Shown piece by piece: positions 52,357-62,235 of a stretch of 64,000 nt of DNA; the first letter of the stretch is position 1; each line of letters starts with the position of its first letter. The position numbers were made by a program, and so were the translations under genes. This DNA comes from Methylotenera sp. Its GTDB lineage: Bacteria > Pseudomonadota > Gammaproteobacteria > Burkholderiales > Methylophilaceae. The notes under the pieces were generated by a model, which was given only the letters and a program-made list of their open reading frames with translations, had not been told where the DNA came from and ran no database searches. Where the stretch lies: positions 63,923 to 127,922 of the forward strand of contig JAHRYP010000003.1 in the NCBI GenBank assembly GCA_020622105.1, written 5' to 3'.

Positions 52357-52992
52357 CTACCTGCGGTCTTGCCCACGTCCGCCATTGCCCTTATCACGAC
52401 CTCGGCCTAGCTGTTTGAAGCGTTCCTGTGTAATTGGTTCTCGCGGTTCATACCGATAGTTCTCATTACGGATTGAATGCTGGCGCTCATCCTCTCGCGG
52501 ATAACGCTCACCGGAATATTCACGCTGATAACCAGGTACCGGCGCTGGATCTGGCGCTTTTCCTTTACCCCACTGCTCGGACTCACCATGACGCCGCTCC
52601 CAATCGCGCCCCCAACGCTCATCCCAGCGTGGTGGTTTATCTGCCTGCCAACCGCGGAAATATGATGGCGGCTGACGATAGTAACGCACCGGAACACGCA
52701 ACACATACAACGGCACGCGATAATGTTCTACATAACCCCACGGCCCGTTATACCAGCTACTGGCATACCAGCGGTCACTTACATACACCCAGTACAAACC
52801 GTCATAAAAGAAATAATTCAGGCTAATCGCCGGATCATAATACACAGGGTAGCCCGGGACTAGAACAAGACGCGGAAATACCGGCACATTGATACCGACA
52901 CTAACGGAAACATTATCAGGGCGATGGCCAGTAGTGCACGACGAAGTCGCCATTCCTAAAAATAAAGACAGTACAATCAATAAATAGCGCAT
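52357..52992 (-). CDS. Lipoprotein, Tyr/Trp/Arg-rich, with charged low-complexity C-terminus
   Basis: Lipobox SSCTTG; SLNYFFYDGLYWVYVSDRWYASSWYNGPWGYV; DERWGRDWERRHGESEQWGKGK tail. Confidence 0.65.
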   Translation of the reverse strand: MRYLLIVLSLFLGMATSSCTTGHRPDNVSVSVGINVPVFPRLVLVPGYPVYYDPAISLNYFFYDGLYWVYVSDRWYASSWYNGPWGYVEHYRVPLYVLRVPVRYYRQPPSYFRGWQADKPPRWDERWGRDWERRHGESEQWGKGKAPDPAPVPGYQREYSGERYPREDERQHSIRNENYRYEPREPITQERFKQLGRGRDKGNGGRGQDRR

Positions 52993-53055
52993 TTGTTGGC
53001 TCCTATTTAATAAATCATCTCCCCATGCTTTAAAACTGTAGTGCTAAATTCAGAG

Positions 53056-53391
53056 CTATCTGCGGCCTATCAAAAGTCCAATCAGCAGCCCTACGCCAGC
53101 TGCTACGCCCAAATTGCGCCACGGATTTTCCCGCACATAGTCATCTGCGATTCTGGACGCATGCCTAGCCTTGCCGCGCAGCGCGACCTCAGCATCTGCC
53201 ACTCTGGTTTTCATGGCTGCAACAGTATCGGCTGCCTTGGTGCGAACTTTAGCGATATCGGCTCCGCGCTGACTAGCTGTCGCTCTGATTAAATTATCTA
53301 CGTCGGATAACACTACGTTGAAATCGGCCACTAATTGTTGCCTGGTGACAGCGGGGCCCTTCTCAATATCAGATAAATTGACATTATTCAT
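53056..53391 (-). CDS. DUF883/ElaB-YqjD family membrane-anchored protein
   Basis: C-terminal DDYVRENPWRNLGVAAGVGLLIGLLIGRR. Confidence 0.92.
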   Translation of the reverse strand: MNNVNLSDIEKGPAVTRQQLVADFNVVLSDVDNLIRATASQRGADIAKVRTKAADTVAAMKTRVADAEVALRGKARHASRIADDYVRENPWRNLGVAAGVGLLIGLLIGRR

Positions 53392-53572
53392 TGCTATTTA
53401 CTCCATAAAAATGTGTAAACACAATAGGAGTATGAATTAAAGATTAAGCCAAGTCTGTACGGTCTAACACGTACTATAAACCCAGAGATTTTAAGCACTA
53501 ACACATAGTATCGACTAATTTTAATAGTATTTTGAATACAACAAAGAGAACAGTTTGAATGCTGCCGCGAGT

Positions 53573-54037
53573 CTAAAACAGCTCAGCTTGCGGAGTCGGC
53601 GGCGCTACCAGCAAAGCATCAAGATCAATATCAAAAATGCCCAGTTTTCCCGGACATGGCATTAGCGCGAGCGGTCTTGCCTGTTCAAATAGAAAGCCGA
53701 AATACTCCTGATGCACCCCACCAAAGTGAACGCGCTGCTGACGGCTAATGCCTTCAGGTAATTCGCCTGGCCTGCTGCACAGTACCAGATTGGCAATGCC
53801 GACTACACCACCGAAGCCAAGCTTATCTATGGCAGGGATAGGTACATCTGTATTTGACTTAATGTAGTTGTAATACTCTTGATAAATACCTTTACTGGCA
53901 TGAATCAGAATCGGCCCGCGGTATTGGGTTCCCCAAGTGCGGTCATCCACCAGCAGGTAGCCGTTAGCAATCATCCATGCGTAGGGTTGCTTGAGTGATA
54001 GCGCTTTTGTCATGCCTGTAGGGAGCGATAGTGACAT
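53573..54037 (-). CDS. ASCH domain protein
   Basis: ALSLKQPYAWMIANGYLLVDDRTWGTQYRGPILIHAS. Confidence 0.85.
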   Translation of the reverse strand: MSLSLPTGMTKALSLKQPYAWMIANGYLLVDDRTWGTQYRGPILIHASKGIYQEYYNYIKSNTDVPIPAIDKLGFGGVVGIANLVLCSRPGELPEGISRQQRVHFGGVHQEYFGFLFEQARPLALMPCPGKLGIFDIDLDALLVAPPTPQAELF

Positions 54038-54161
54038 AGCTTATTTTAGTTTAATTACTAGACAACTGAAGCTGAAGTTTACGATCCGTAGCCAGTGGAA
54101 TGTGATTGATATCCAATAGGTCCAGACTGTATTTGCGGATGGTATTTAATGAGATAAAAGA

Positions 54162-54237
54162 TGGTGCCGGATGTCGGAATCGAACTGACGACCTTCGCAT
54201 TACAAGTGCGCTGCTCTACCAACTGAGCTAATCCGGC
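54162..54237 (-). tRNA. tRNA-Thr (anticodon TGT), CCA encoded
   Basis: GCCGGATTAGCTCAGTTGGTAGAGCAGCGCACTTGTAATGCGAAGGTCGTCAGTTCGATTCCGACATCCGGCACCA. Confidence 0.97.
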
Positions 54238-54479
54238 AATTACTAAACTTGACGTACTGAATTTATGTACTGAACTGGCTGCGCATTATACCGAAATTAT
54301 TTACAAAGTGTACTATTTACGCCTAAAGTAATTAACTGCTTGCTGTGTTTATAGTTTAAGTTAAGAATATAAATCCTCCGGCAAAAAAATGATTGAATAC
54401 TCTGCAACAAGCGCCGCATATAGCGGTCTGAATATAATAAGATTATTATTAGGCTCATCCAAAACAAGCTATAGGTGAA

Positions 54480-55265
54480 GTGAAAATGAACACACTATCT
54501 TCTACCAAAGGCATTCTTTTCGATCTGGATGGCGTACTTTATGTGAGTTCAAGCGCTATTGACGGCGCCATTGAAGCGATCAAAAAAATCCGAACCAGTG
54601 AAATGCCATGCCGTTTTGTCACCAACACCAGTACGTTATCACTGGCTTCTCTGCATAAAAAGATTCAACAACTCGGATTCTCAATTCCTGAAAATGAAAT
54701 CATCAGCGCACCTCAGGCTGCCTTGCTTTATTTGCGGCAGCTGCAAGACCCCGTTTGCCGCTTTCTACTCGCAGATGATGTAAAGAAAGATTTTGCAGAA
54801 TTCCGCCAGTCCAATACTGAAGCTGAGTATATTGTCATCGGCGACATCGGCAATGCCTGGTCTTATGATCTGCTGAATGAAGTTTTCACCTGCCTGATGC
54901 ACGGCGCAAAACTCATCGCAATCCATAAAAACCGCTTCTGGCAAACCGAGCATGGGCTGCAAATGGATATTGGCGGATTTGTTGACGGGCTGGAATACGC
55001 CAGTGGTACCAAAGCAATGATTATCGGCAAACCATCTAAAGACTTCTTTCAAATCGCATTAGATCATATGGGCCTACAGGCTAATCAGGCTGCCATGATA
55101 GGTGATGATATAGACGCAGACATTGGTGGTGCACAACAGGCAGGACTGCAAGGCATTCTGGTCAAAACCGGCAAGTACAGAAAAAGCTATGCAGACCTAT
55201 CAGCCATCACACCGGATTTAATTATAGACTCTGTCGCTGAGCTACCAAAGGTACTAAATATTTAG
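54480..55265 (+). CDS. HAD-superfamily hydrolase (TIGR01458/LHPP-like)
   Basis: GILFDLDGVLYVS; GKPSKDFFQIALDHMG; IGDDIDADIGGAQQAGLQGILVKTGKYR. Confidence 0.88.
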   Translation: MKMNTLSSTKGILFDLDGVLYVSSSAIDGAIEAIKKIRTSEMPCRFVTNTSTLSLASLHKKIQQLGFSIPENEIISAPQAALLYLRQLQDPVCRFLLADDVKKDFAEFRQSNTEAEYIVIGDIGNAWSYDLLNEVFTCLMHGAKLIAIHKNRFWQTEHGLQMDIGGFVDGLEYASGTKAMIIGKPSKDFFQIALDHMGLQANQAAMIGDDIDADIGGAQQAGLQGILVKTGKYRKSYADLSAITPDLIIDSVAELPKVLNI

Positions 55266-55351
55266 GGTGGTCTCAGCCACCTGCACTCTTACAAGACTTC
55301 ATAGCATAAGTAATCACTTACTTTTGTTGCTGCCATTTAATTTAAAGGAGA

Positions 55352-55963
55352 TTAATTTTTAATTTGGGAATAAGAAGATTTCAAAACGTTAAAAGAGGAT
55401 TTAAGCAGCAGCAGTGAAAGCACCAACCCGACTGCGATATCAGCCCATCCCAGATTCGTCATCCAAACCAGCACTGAAGCCACAATAATTGAAACATTAT
55501 TCAATATATCGTTTCTGGAACATTCCCAGACAGAACTCATATTAATGTCTTGTTCCCGATATCTTGTCAGCAAGAGAAAACAGGTCAGGTTCAACAGTAA
55601 AGCGATAAATGCAACCACACCCATCGTCTCAAAAATTGGCACTGTATTATCCATAATATGCAGAATAACCTGGCTTAATACAAAGAGAGCACCTAATAAA
55701 ATCAGGCAGCCTTTAACAAAGGCCACTTTGGCTTTCATCTGATTACTTTTGTAGATCACGTACAAACTTAATGCATAGGTCACTGCATCACCGAAATCAT
55801 CAATACTCTCAGACATCAGCCCAGTAGAGCTGGCAGACCAGCCATAGAAGGCGGTTAAGCAAAATAAAACAATATTGATCAACAAAACAATCTTTAATAT
55901 TTTAGATTGTTTAACTTTCATGGCCGCAAGGGCACAGGATTTATTTTCACAGCAGTCAGCCAT
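55352..55963 (-). CDS. Cation diffusion facilitator-like transporter
   Basis: SESIDDFGDAVTYALSLYVI; NDILNNVSIIVASVLVWMTNLGWADIAVGLVLSLLLL. Confidence 0.8.
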   Translation of the reverse strand: MADCCENKSCALAAMKVKQSKILKIVLLINIVLFCLTAFYGWSASSTGLMSESIDDFGDAVTYALSLYVIYKSNQMKAKVAFVKGCLILLGALFVLSQVILHIMDNTVPIFETMGVVAFIALLLNLTCFLLLTRYREQDINMSSVWECSRNDILNNVSIIVASVLVWMTNLGWADIAVGLVLSLLLLKSSFNVLKSSYSQIKN

Positions 55964-56282
55964 TTCTACACCTCAAGAAATCCAACTCAATAACTAACTC
56001 TAATCATACACTGCCGCTAGATAATAATAAGTATATGCAGGCCGCTTTAGCGCGGACTCGTCAATTATAAAAACTCTCCACTCAACATGAAGTCTATCAA
56101 TAACTTATTGTATTTAAACCAGTGACGATTAGTCCGGTAATTTCTACGCAAATCAGTTAATGATTTTACTTAGCCTGCATTCATGATCGGCAATAGTGCT
56201 GAAAAGAATTCCAGGTTCATAATGCAGTCATACAAACACGACATCTAGTCGGTTTAACAAATTAAAACTTAGGAGAATCATT

Positions 56283-56354
56283 ATGTGGACAAAACCAGCA
56301 GCTACTGAAATGCGTTTCGGTTTCGAAGTAACAATGTACGTAATGAACAAATAA
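56283..56354 (+). CDS. pqqA: PQQ precursor peptide PqqA (copy 2), [23 protein letters not shown]
   Basis: Identical peptide to 25379-25450, 3 synonymous differences; TTAGGAGAATCATT RBS; terminator downstream. Confidence 0.93.
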   Translation: MWTKPAATEMRFGFEVTMYVMNK

Positions 56355-56373
56355 TCATTGTTCTGAGCAATTA

Positions 56374-56404
56374 AAAAAAGCCTGACTCAAGTCAGGCTTT
56401 TTTG
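56374..56404 (+). terminator. Rho-independent terminator after pqqA copy 2
   Basis: AAAAAAGCCTGACTcaaGTCAGGCTTTTTT. Confidence 0.9.
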
Positions 56405-56525
56405 TTTTTAGCAATTTAAGTGTCAATAGTCATCAATTCAATTTGAAGGCAATCTTCTGACCACAGGTTGCATGTTCGCATCCATCATGGCAAGTCCGGC
56501 AGCACTTAGCGCTTATGGTATTAAT

Positions 56526-58481
56526 CTAGGCTACGGATACCGCTTCACTTAATTTACTTACCCAGATCTCCGCAGGCTCTGGCCTGCTATATAAATAACC
56601 CTGATGCAACACCTCTGCCCTGGCATTTAAGAATGCTGCCTGTTCTTTAGTTTCCACACCTTCTGCGACCACACTTATTTTCATATGTTTGGCAACAGCC
56701 AACACTGATTCAACCAGCGCCGCATCGTCTGGGTCAGTTGGAGCATCCTGAACAAATGTTTTATCAATTTTTAACTCATGTATAGGCAGACGTTTTAAAT
56801 GACTTAGCGAAGAGTATCCTGTACCAAAATCATCCAGAGAAAAATGGATGCCAAGTGAGGTCAGTTCCAGCATTTTAGCAATCACATCATTCACGTTGTG
56901 AATGAGCAAACTCTCGGTGATTTCAAGTTTCAGATGCGTAGGATCTGCCCCCGTATCTGCAAGAATCTGTTTAACATTCATCACAAATCCAGATTGACGA
57001 AAATGCCGGGGACTGATGTTTACAGAGATGCTGATAGGTCGGTTATATATTTCATTACTGGCTAAAACTGTACAAGCCTCTCTCAGCACCCATGCATCAA
57101 CATCTGCAATCAAATCAGTTTCTTCAGCGATAGGAATAAAAGTTAAAGGCATCACACGCCCACGTGTTGGATGCTGCCAGCGCACCAAGGCCTCGGCACC
57201 GACAACAGCACCGGATGAGTTGACTTGTGATTGCAGGTATAACCTTAACTCACCCGCAGAAATAGCCTTGCGTAGCTCACGTTCTATTTGGAATTTTTGC
57301 TCAATATGGCTTGCCATCGTTGGCTCAAACAGCATGGTCTGATTACCACCATCCTGTTTTGCATGATGCATTGCGGTATCCGCACGACGCAATACATCAC
57401 CGGCAGTATCTTCAGAAACTCTGGGGAAAGTCGCGATCCCGATACTAATCGAAATAAAGATTTCATCTTTACCAATATAGACTGGAAACTTTAAACCGGT
57501 GTGAATCTTACTTGCCTGATTCAAGGCAAACGCATCTATATCCTGTGCATTTTCGAACATGCCTTTTAGAAGTACGGAAAACTCACTCGCTGTATTTCTG
57601 GCTAATGTATATTCAGAGTCTATAACGGTTCTGAGTCTATCTGCTACTGCACACAGCAACATATCTCCAACTGCATGTCCACGTGCATCGTTGATAGTTT
57701 TGAAACGGTCTATACTGAAAAGTATCAGTGCTCCCTTACATTCAGGCGTTTTACATGATGCCAGAACGCTATTGATATTCTCAACCTGGAATAATCGATT
57801 GGGAAGACCTGTAACAGAGTCGTAATACGCCAGTTGATGCAAGTCACGGCGCACATTTTCTTTTTCATCATAATCCTGAAAGAGCAGGCAAACCAGCAGA
57901 GTAGCCAGCGGATAAATCAACAAAATGGTTGGCCCAACTTCCATGATGACTTTAATGCCATCATCTCCCGGAAGCAGCAGAAAAAGTAATAACATAATGA
58001 CATGTACAGTGAAGCCAGCCACAAACAAATGCAGCCAACTTAAATTGACTTTTACTTTTGTGCGTAAGAAATAACAAAACACGCCGATCGCAGCTGAAAT
58101 CATAATAACAGCCAAACCAACATAGACCCCGGTACCGCCAATCCATGCCCGATAGGCAGCAATGATCAATGCGCTGATTACAGCGACTAAAGGCCCGCCA
58201 AAAAAACCCGCAACAAATAAAATAATCGAACGGCCATCGAATATCACGCCATCGGCATAATGAAGGGGAGTCATCATGCCGACTAAGCCCACCAATCCGA
58301 ATATGAGGCCAAACACTACCCTTTGTGACAGCGTATCAAATTTATATCTTGATGCGGTAATCTTGAAGAGCATGGTGAGTACGATTAATAATGAAACATT
58401 ATTAATGAGTTCTATAAAAAACATGCGCTCTCTAATGCTTACATTAAATGAAAAACATAATAGCTTACTATTGCCTGACAA
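56526..58481 (-). CDS. 5TMR_LYT-like sensor with degenerate GGDEF and intact EAL (probable c-di-GMP phosphodiesterase)
   Basis: N-terminal TMs with DGRSIILFVAGFFGGPLVAVISALIIAAYR; NTASEF in place of GGDEF; AEALVRWQHPTRG. Confidence 0.88.
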   Translation of the reverse strand: MSGNSKLLCFSFNVSIRERMFFIELINNVSLLIVLTMLFKITASRYKFDTLSQRVVFGLIFGLVGLVGMMTPLHYADGVIFDGRSIILFVAGFFGGPLVAVISALIIAAYRAWIGGTGVYVGLAVIMISAAIGVFCYFLRTKVKVNLSWLHLFVAGFTVHVIMLLLFLLLPGDDGIKVIMEVGPTILLIYPLATLLVCLLFQDYDEKENVRRDLHQLAYYDSVTGLPNRLFQVENINSVLASCKTPECKGALILFSIDRFKTINDARGHAVGDMLLCAVADRLRTVIDSEYTLARNTASEFSVLLKGMFENAQDIDAFALNQASKIHTGLKFPVYIGKDEIFISISIGIATFPRVSEDTAGDVLRRADTAMHHAKQDGGNQTMLFEPTMASHIEQKFQIERELRKAISAGELRLYLQSQVNSSGAVVGAEALVRWQHPTRGRVMPLTFIPIAEETDLIADVDAWVLREACTVLASNEIYNRPISISVNISPRHFRQSGFVMNVKQILADTGADPTHLKLEITESLLIHNVNDVIAKMLELTSLGIHFSLDDFGTGYSSLSHLKRLPIHELKIDKTFVQDAPTDPDDAALVESVLAVAKHMKISVVAEGVETKEQAAFLNARAEVLHQGYLYSRPEPAEIWVSKLSEAVSVA

Positions 58482-58697
58482 TAATGGTCGGGCATTATAT
58501 TAAGGTTAAAAAAGATGAAATTGTTTACGGTCACTCTGAAATTTTGTGAGATAAAAATTCAGAAATTACTATCCCAGACCCTAGCTGTAGGGGTAATATC
58601 AATAAAAATCAATGCGCTGCAGTTATTGCGTACAAATAAAGTCATTGTTTATAAATTACCCTAATCATTAATAATGTATCGATAGTCAAAATCCGGC

Positions 58698-59861
58698 ATG
58701 GTCACATCTGCAGTTATCTTAGTTATCTCATGTTTAGTGGCATTTATTATGAGCGGCGTATTGTTCGTTATCGCTCGCAATTATCCTAAAAATATTCACG
58801 GTTTGCGCCAATGGTATCAGTCGTCTTTCATTCTGGCGCTTGCAATCCCCTTATTTTTAGCCAGAGATCTGATTCCAGATTTATTCAGCATTATTCTGGC
58901 TAATTTGATGATTTTGATTTGCTTCATGATGATGAATCTAGGGACCCGAAAATTCGCCGGTGCACATTCACGCAACAACAATAAACTTCTGTTTTTATTC
59001 ATCTGGACATATATCTTATTGTTCGCTTGGTTCACTTACATGCAGCCAAATATAACAATGAGAGTTGTATGTATCAGTTTATTCACCACGGTTGTTAGCG
59101 TTGATCAGCTCATACTGGTGCTAAGAAAGCTCCCCAATACCACAGGGCGCAATATGTTGATTGTTGCATTAGCGGGAGTAATTCTCACTAGAGTCGTTCG
59201 GCTTGGCAGCCTCGCACTGGGCTACGACCACCCAACCAGTGTGTTTGACTCATCGATCTTTCAGCTGGTTTTTCTTGCCACCCCGGCAATCATGATTCCA
59301 CTGGCAACTATCAGCTACATCATGTTAGCGACAGAAAAGCTGCACCAGAATCTGGAGTTCATGAATCATCACGATGATTTAACTGGCTGTTTTAATAAAA
59401 AGACAGGCATTAAGGAGCTGGAACGAGAAGTAAATCGTGCACGACGTTACAACCATAAATTTTCAATCATGATGATTGACCTCGATAACTTCAAAAGCAT
59501 TAATGACTCTTATGGCCATCTGGAAGGTGACAGGGTGCTGGTAGATTTCGCAAGGAAAGCAAAAGCTGCCATCAGGGAAACCGACCAGCTCAGTCGCTTT
59601 GGCGGAGATGAGTTTCTGATTATTCTCCCCAATACCTCTCTTAATGAGGCCAAACTATCATCAGAGCGCATCCATCAATCAGCCAAGCATACTAGAAGCA
59701 GACCCTGGACCGTCAGCATTGGCATTGCTGAATGGCATGGGGAAAAAGATTCATTAGATGCCTTGTTAACCAGAGCTGATAGATCACTCTATCTATCTAA
59801 AAAACTTGGCAAGAATCAAACACAAATTGATCAGGAAGCTGTATTGCCTAATGCGGTTTAG
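58698..59861 (+). CDS. Membrane diguanylate cyclase (GGDEF)
   Basis: Multi-TM N-terminus; DDLTGCFNKKTG; SRFGGDEFLIILP. Confidence 0.92.
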   Translation: MVTSAVILVISCLVAFIMSGVLFVIARNYPKNIHGLRQWYQSSFILALAIPLFLARDLIPDLFSIILANLMILICFMMMNLGTRKFAGAHSRNNNKLLFLFIWTYILLFAWFTYMQPNITMRVVCISLFTTVVSVDQLILVLRKLPNTTGRNMLIVALAGVILTRVVRLGSLALGYDHPTSVFDSSIFQLVFLATPAIMIPLATISYIMLATEKLHQNLEFMNHHDDLTGCFNKKTGIKELEREVNRARRYNHKFSIMMIDLDNFKSINDSYGHLEGDRVLVDFARKAKAAIRETDQLSRFGGDEFLIILPNTSLNEAKLSSERIHQSAKHTRSRPWTVSIGIAEWHGEKDSLDALLTRADRSLYLSKKLGKNQTQIDQEAVLPNAV

Positions 59862-59911
59862 GCAGCATAACTTCTAGATTAGACAATGCTGTGATTTAGG
59901 GAACATGAGGC

Positions 59912-60379
59912 TTATTTTTCCTGTTCGATTATCTTGAAGCTGGAATGACAGGCAATACAATTCTTCATCAGTTGATCTAGCTGGCGACGACTATGAATAG
60001 GGATTTTTAATTGTTCAGCATCTGCCGCAATCTGATCGAATCTTTTTCTTGTATCAAAGCCCAGCGTTTTCATCGATAAAGGTATTTTTGCCAGCAGTGA
60101 GCCCGGCGTATTTGCTTCTGCTGCCATCCCAGCTGATTTTGCGAGGGTAGCAACAAGCTCCATATCCTCATTGGTAATTGCCTCGCTAATTTGTTGAGTA
60201 CTGATCAGGAAATTACGCATCTCGCTCAGAATAAGGTTACGCTCATCTTTACTCAGCACCACCGCCACACGCGCATCATCAGAAACAGCAACACTGCCTT
60301 CAATAAATTTATACGCAACAGCAATTAAAACGATTAGCAGCGCACCAATTACTGCCCACAGAATTTTGAAATTTTTCAT
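59912..60379 (-). CDS. Membrane-anchored c-type cytochrome-like protein
   Basis: N-terminal TM; single CIACH heme motif near the C-terminus; start trimmed to MKNFK. Confidence 0.75.
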   Translation of the reverse strand: MKNFKILWAVIGALLIVLIAVAYKFIEGSVAVSDDARVAVVLSKDERNLILSEMRNFLISTQQISEAITNEDMELVATLAKSAGMAAEANTPGSLLAKIPLSMKTLGFDTRKRFDQIAADAEQLKIPIHSRRQLDQLMKNCIACHSSFKIIEQEK

Positions 60380-60524
60380 GCTTTCCCTATTGAACATCGC
60401 AGAGATTAATCGCGAATGTACGATATATAAGTGTTAGGCCGTGATGAGTCATTAACCAAAATGGGACTCAATCAGTTTTATCAGGCCGATCTAGGCAAGA
60501 GCAGGATTTATATTGTGCGACTTG

Positions 60525-61943
60525 CTAAAACGTAACCATTCCGGTCACCCAGATGATTTCTTTGTCACCTTTGCGCGCAGCATTTTGCAAGGTGGTGCCG
60601 TATACATCACTTTCATTGAATCTCGCATATTCAACTTTTCCCAGCAATTCTTTACTGAAAGAGTAGCTTACGCTGAGATCAAGCTCCGTGCCATATTTAT
60701 CGGCGAGCCTGCCGTTGAGTGACTGGTATTTTTCATCTGATTTAAACACATGATATTCAGCCTGTAGCTTGGCTTTAGCAATATTGCCGGCAATACTGAT
60801 AAAAGTATCTTCCATACCCTGACGTGGCGTAGTCAGAAATACGTCTGCCCAACCCTGAAACAAATGGTTAGTGCCTAATGGTGTCTGGAAAGCATATTTG
60901 CCATCATTGCTGGAGAGCTTCTCATGATCCAGACGCACCGACCATACACCATAAGCTGCACCACCGCCAAGCTTGAAGTAGTGCGCATCAATCAACGGAT
61001 TGCCGCTGCGATAATCATTCTGTTTGGCATACTCAGCGGTATAAAGCACTCTCCAGTCATCATTTACTTTATGCGCGCCATCAAGCCGTACACCAAAGGT
61101 TTTGCTACTGGCGTCAGTTTGTGTTGGATTTATATTAGTAGCCGATACAGCTGCGTCACTACTGCCGCCCAAACCATTGCCACCTTGTGCGGCTGTAGCA
61201 ATAGCTGCTGGATTACCGCCGTTTTGCCCCAGATTTTCCACATCTACAAAATAGCCGTAACCAATCAGTGATTCAGTCGGTGATATCTTGTATTTTGCAT
61301 TGACGATATCAATATTGCCGTCACGCAGTTTGGTGGTGATCTGGCGCACTTTACTGAAATGCGCCGCAAAAATTTCCACATCGGCAATACTTTTGTTCAG
61401 TACGGAAATCCCGTCAAACACCTGCATGTTCTGCCGAAAGCCTATATCACCGATAAAACGGACATTATCCAGATTAAGCTGCTGGCGACCCAGGCGCAGC
61501 TTGGTATCTTGAATGCCAGTCCAATCTACATACAACTGATTAACGTCGGTGTAACCGGGGTCAACAATATTCGGGTATGCGCTTTTCCCCGGTTCTGCTA
61601 CGTTATTGCGCCGGTCATTGAAGTCGTTATTAAACTCATGTACACCCGTGAGCTGCGCAGCAAAGCTAAGGTCTTTAAACGGGGCAGTCTGCCAGCCAAT
61701 TAAACTGCGCAAAGTGAAAGCTTCCCCAGTATCGAGTTTTTTGGCATTAGGTGCAGTTGACTGGTAAGCTTCCTGATTCAGGTTCTCGTAACGCAGCCTG
61801 AAGCTGGTCATCGGCTTGCCTTGTTTAATTGCATCAAGCAGCGTTTCAGGTGCGGCTGTCGTAACCTCCTCCGAATACACCGGTGCAGCCCATATAGCGA
61901 GTAAGGCGGAAAATAGCGCAAAACTTGATCGACGGTTCATCAC
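60525..61943 (-). CDS. Outer-membrane porin (alginate-export-like)
   Basis: Signal peptide; SFRLRYENLNQEAY; QLYVDWTGIQDTKLRLGRQQLNLDNVRFIGDIGFRQN. Confidence 0.85.
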   Translation of the reverse strand: MMNRRSSFALFSALLAIWAAPVYSEEVTTAAPETLLDAIKQGKPMTSFRLRYENLNQEAYQSTAPNAKKLDTGEAFTLRSLIGWQTAPFKDLSFAAQLTGVHEFNNDFNDRRNNVAEPGKSAYPNIVDPGYTDVNQLYVDWTGIQDTKLRLGRQQLNLDNVRFIGDIGFRQNMQVFDGISVLNKSIADVEIFAAHFSKVRQITTKLRDGNIDIVNAKYKISPTESLIGYGYFVDVENLGQNGGNPAAIATAAQGGNGLGGSSDAAVSATNINPTQTDASSKTFGVRLDGAHKVNDDWRVLYTAEYAKQNDYRSGNPLIDAHYFKLGGGAAYGVWSVRLDHEKLSSNDGKYAFQTPLGTNHLFQGWADVFLTTPRQGMEDTFISIAGNIAKAKLQAEYHVFKSDEKYQSLNGRLADKYGTELDLSVSYSFSKELLGKVEYARFNESDVYGTTLQNAARKGDKEIIWVTGMVTF

Positions 61944-62020
61944 AATATCCTTAGCTTCATCACATCAATGAATACTGATGGTCTACCTCAGTGAGTTTAC
62001 GGATTGGATAACTAAAAGCC

Positions 62021-62034
62021 TTGATTTACGTCAA
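62021..62034. promoter_or_regulatory. FNR/ANR/DNR-type binding site
   Basis: TTGAT-TTAC-GTCAA. Confidence 0.75.
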
Positions 62035-62100
62035 TTTCATAAATTACTATTAAAATTAGTGCATTATGTGATCGCGCCTTCATAAAAAATATTAATTTTA

Positions 62101-62124
62101 AAAAATTGACGCGCGTCAATTTTT
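62101..62124. promoter_or_regulatory. FNR/DNR/NnrR-type palindrome
   Basis: AAAAATTGAC-GCGC-GTCAATTTTT perfect 24-nt palindrome containing TTGAC-N4-GTCAA. Confidence 0.75.
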
Positions 62125-62235
62125 ATTTCATGCAACTTAACTACCATGACGTTACAGTGGTTAATATTCATCAATTTATTCCGTTCATTGATCTTTATAT
62201 TTGGATGTAATAAATAAAAAGGGAAAGAGGAAATC

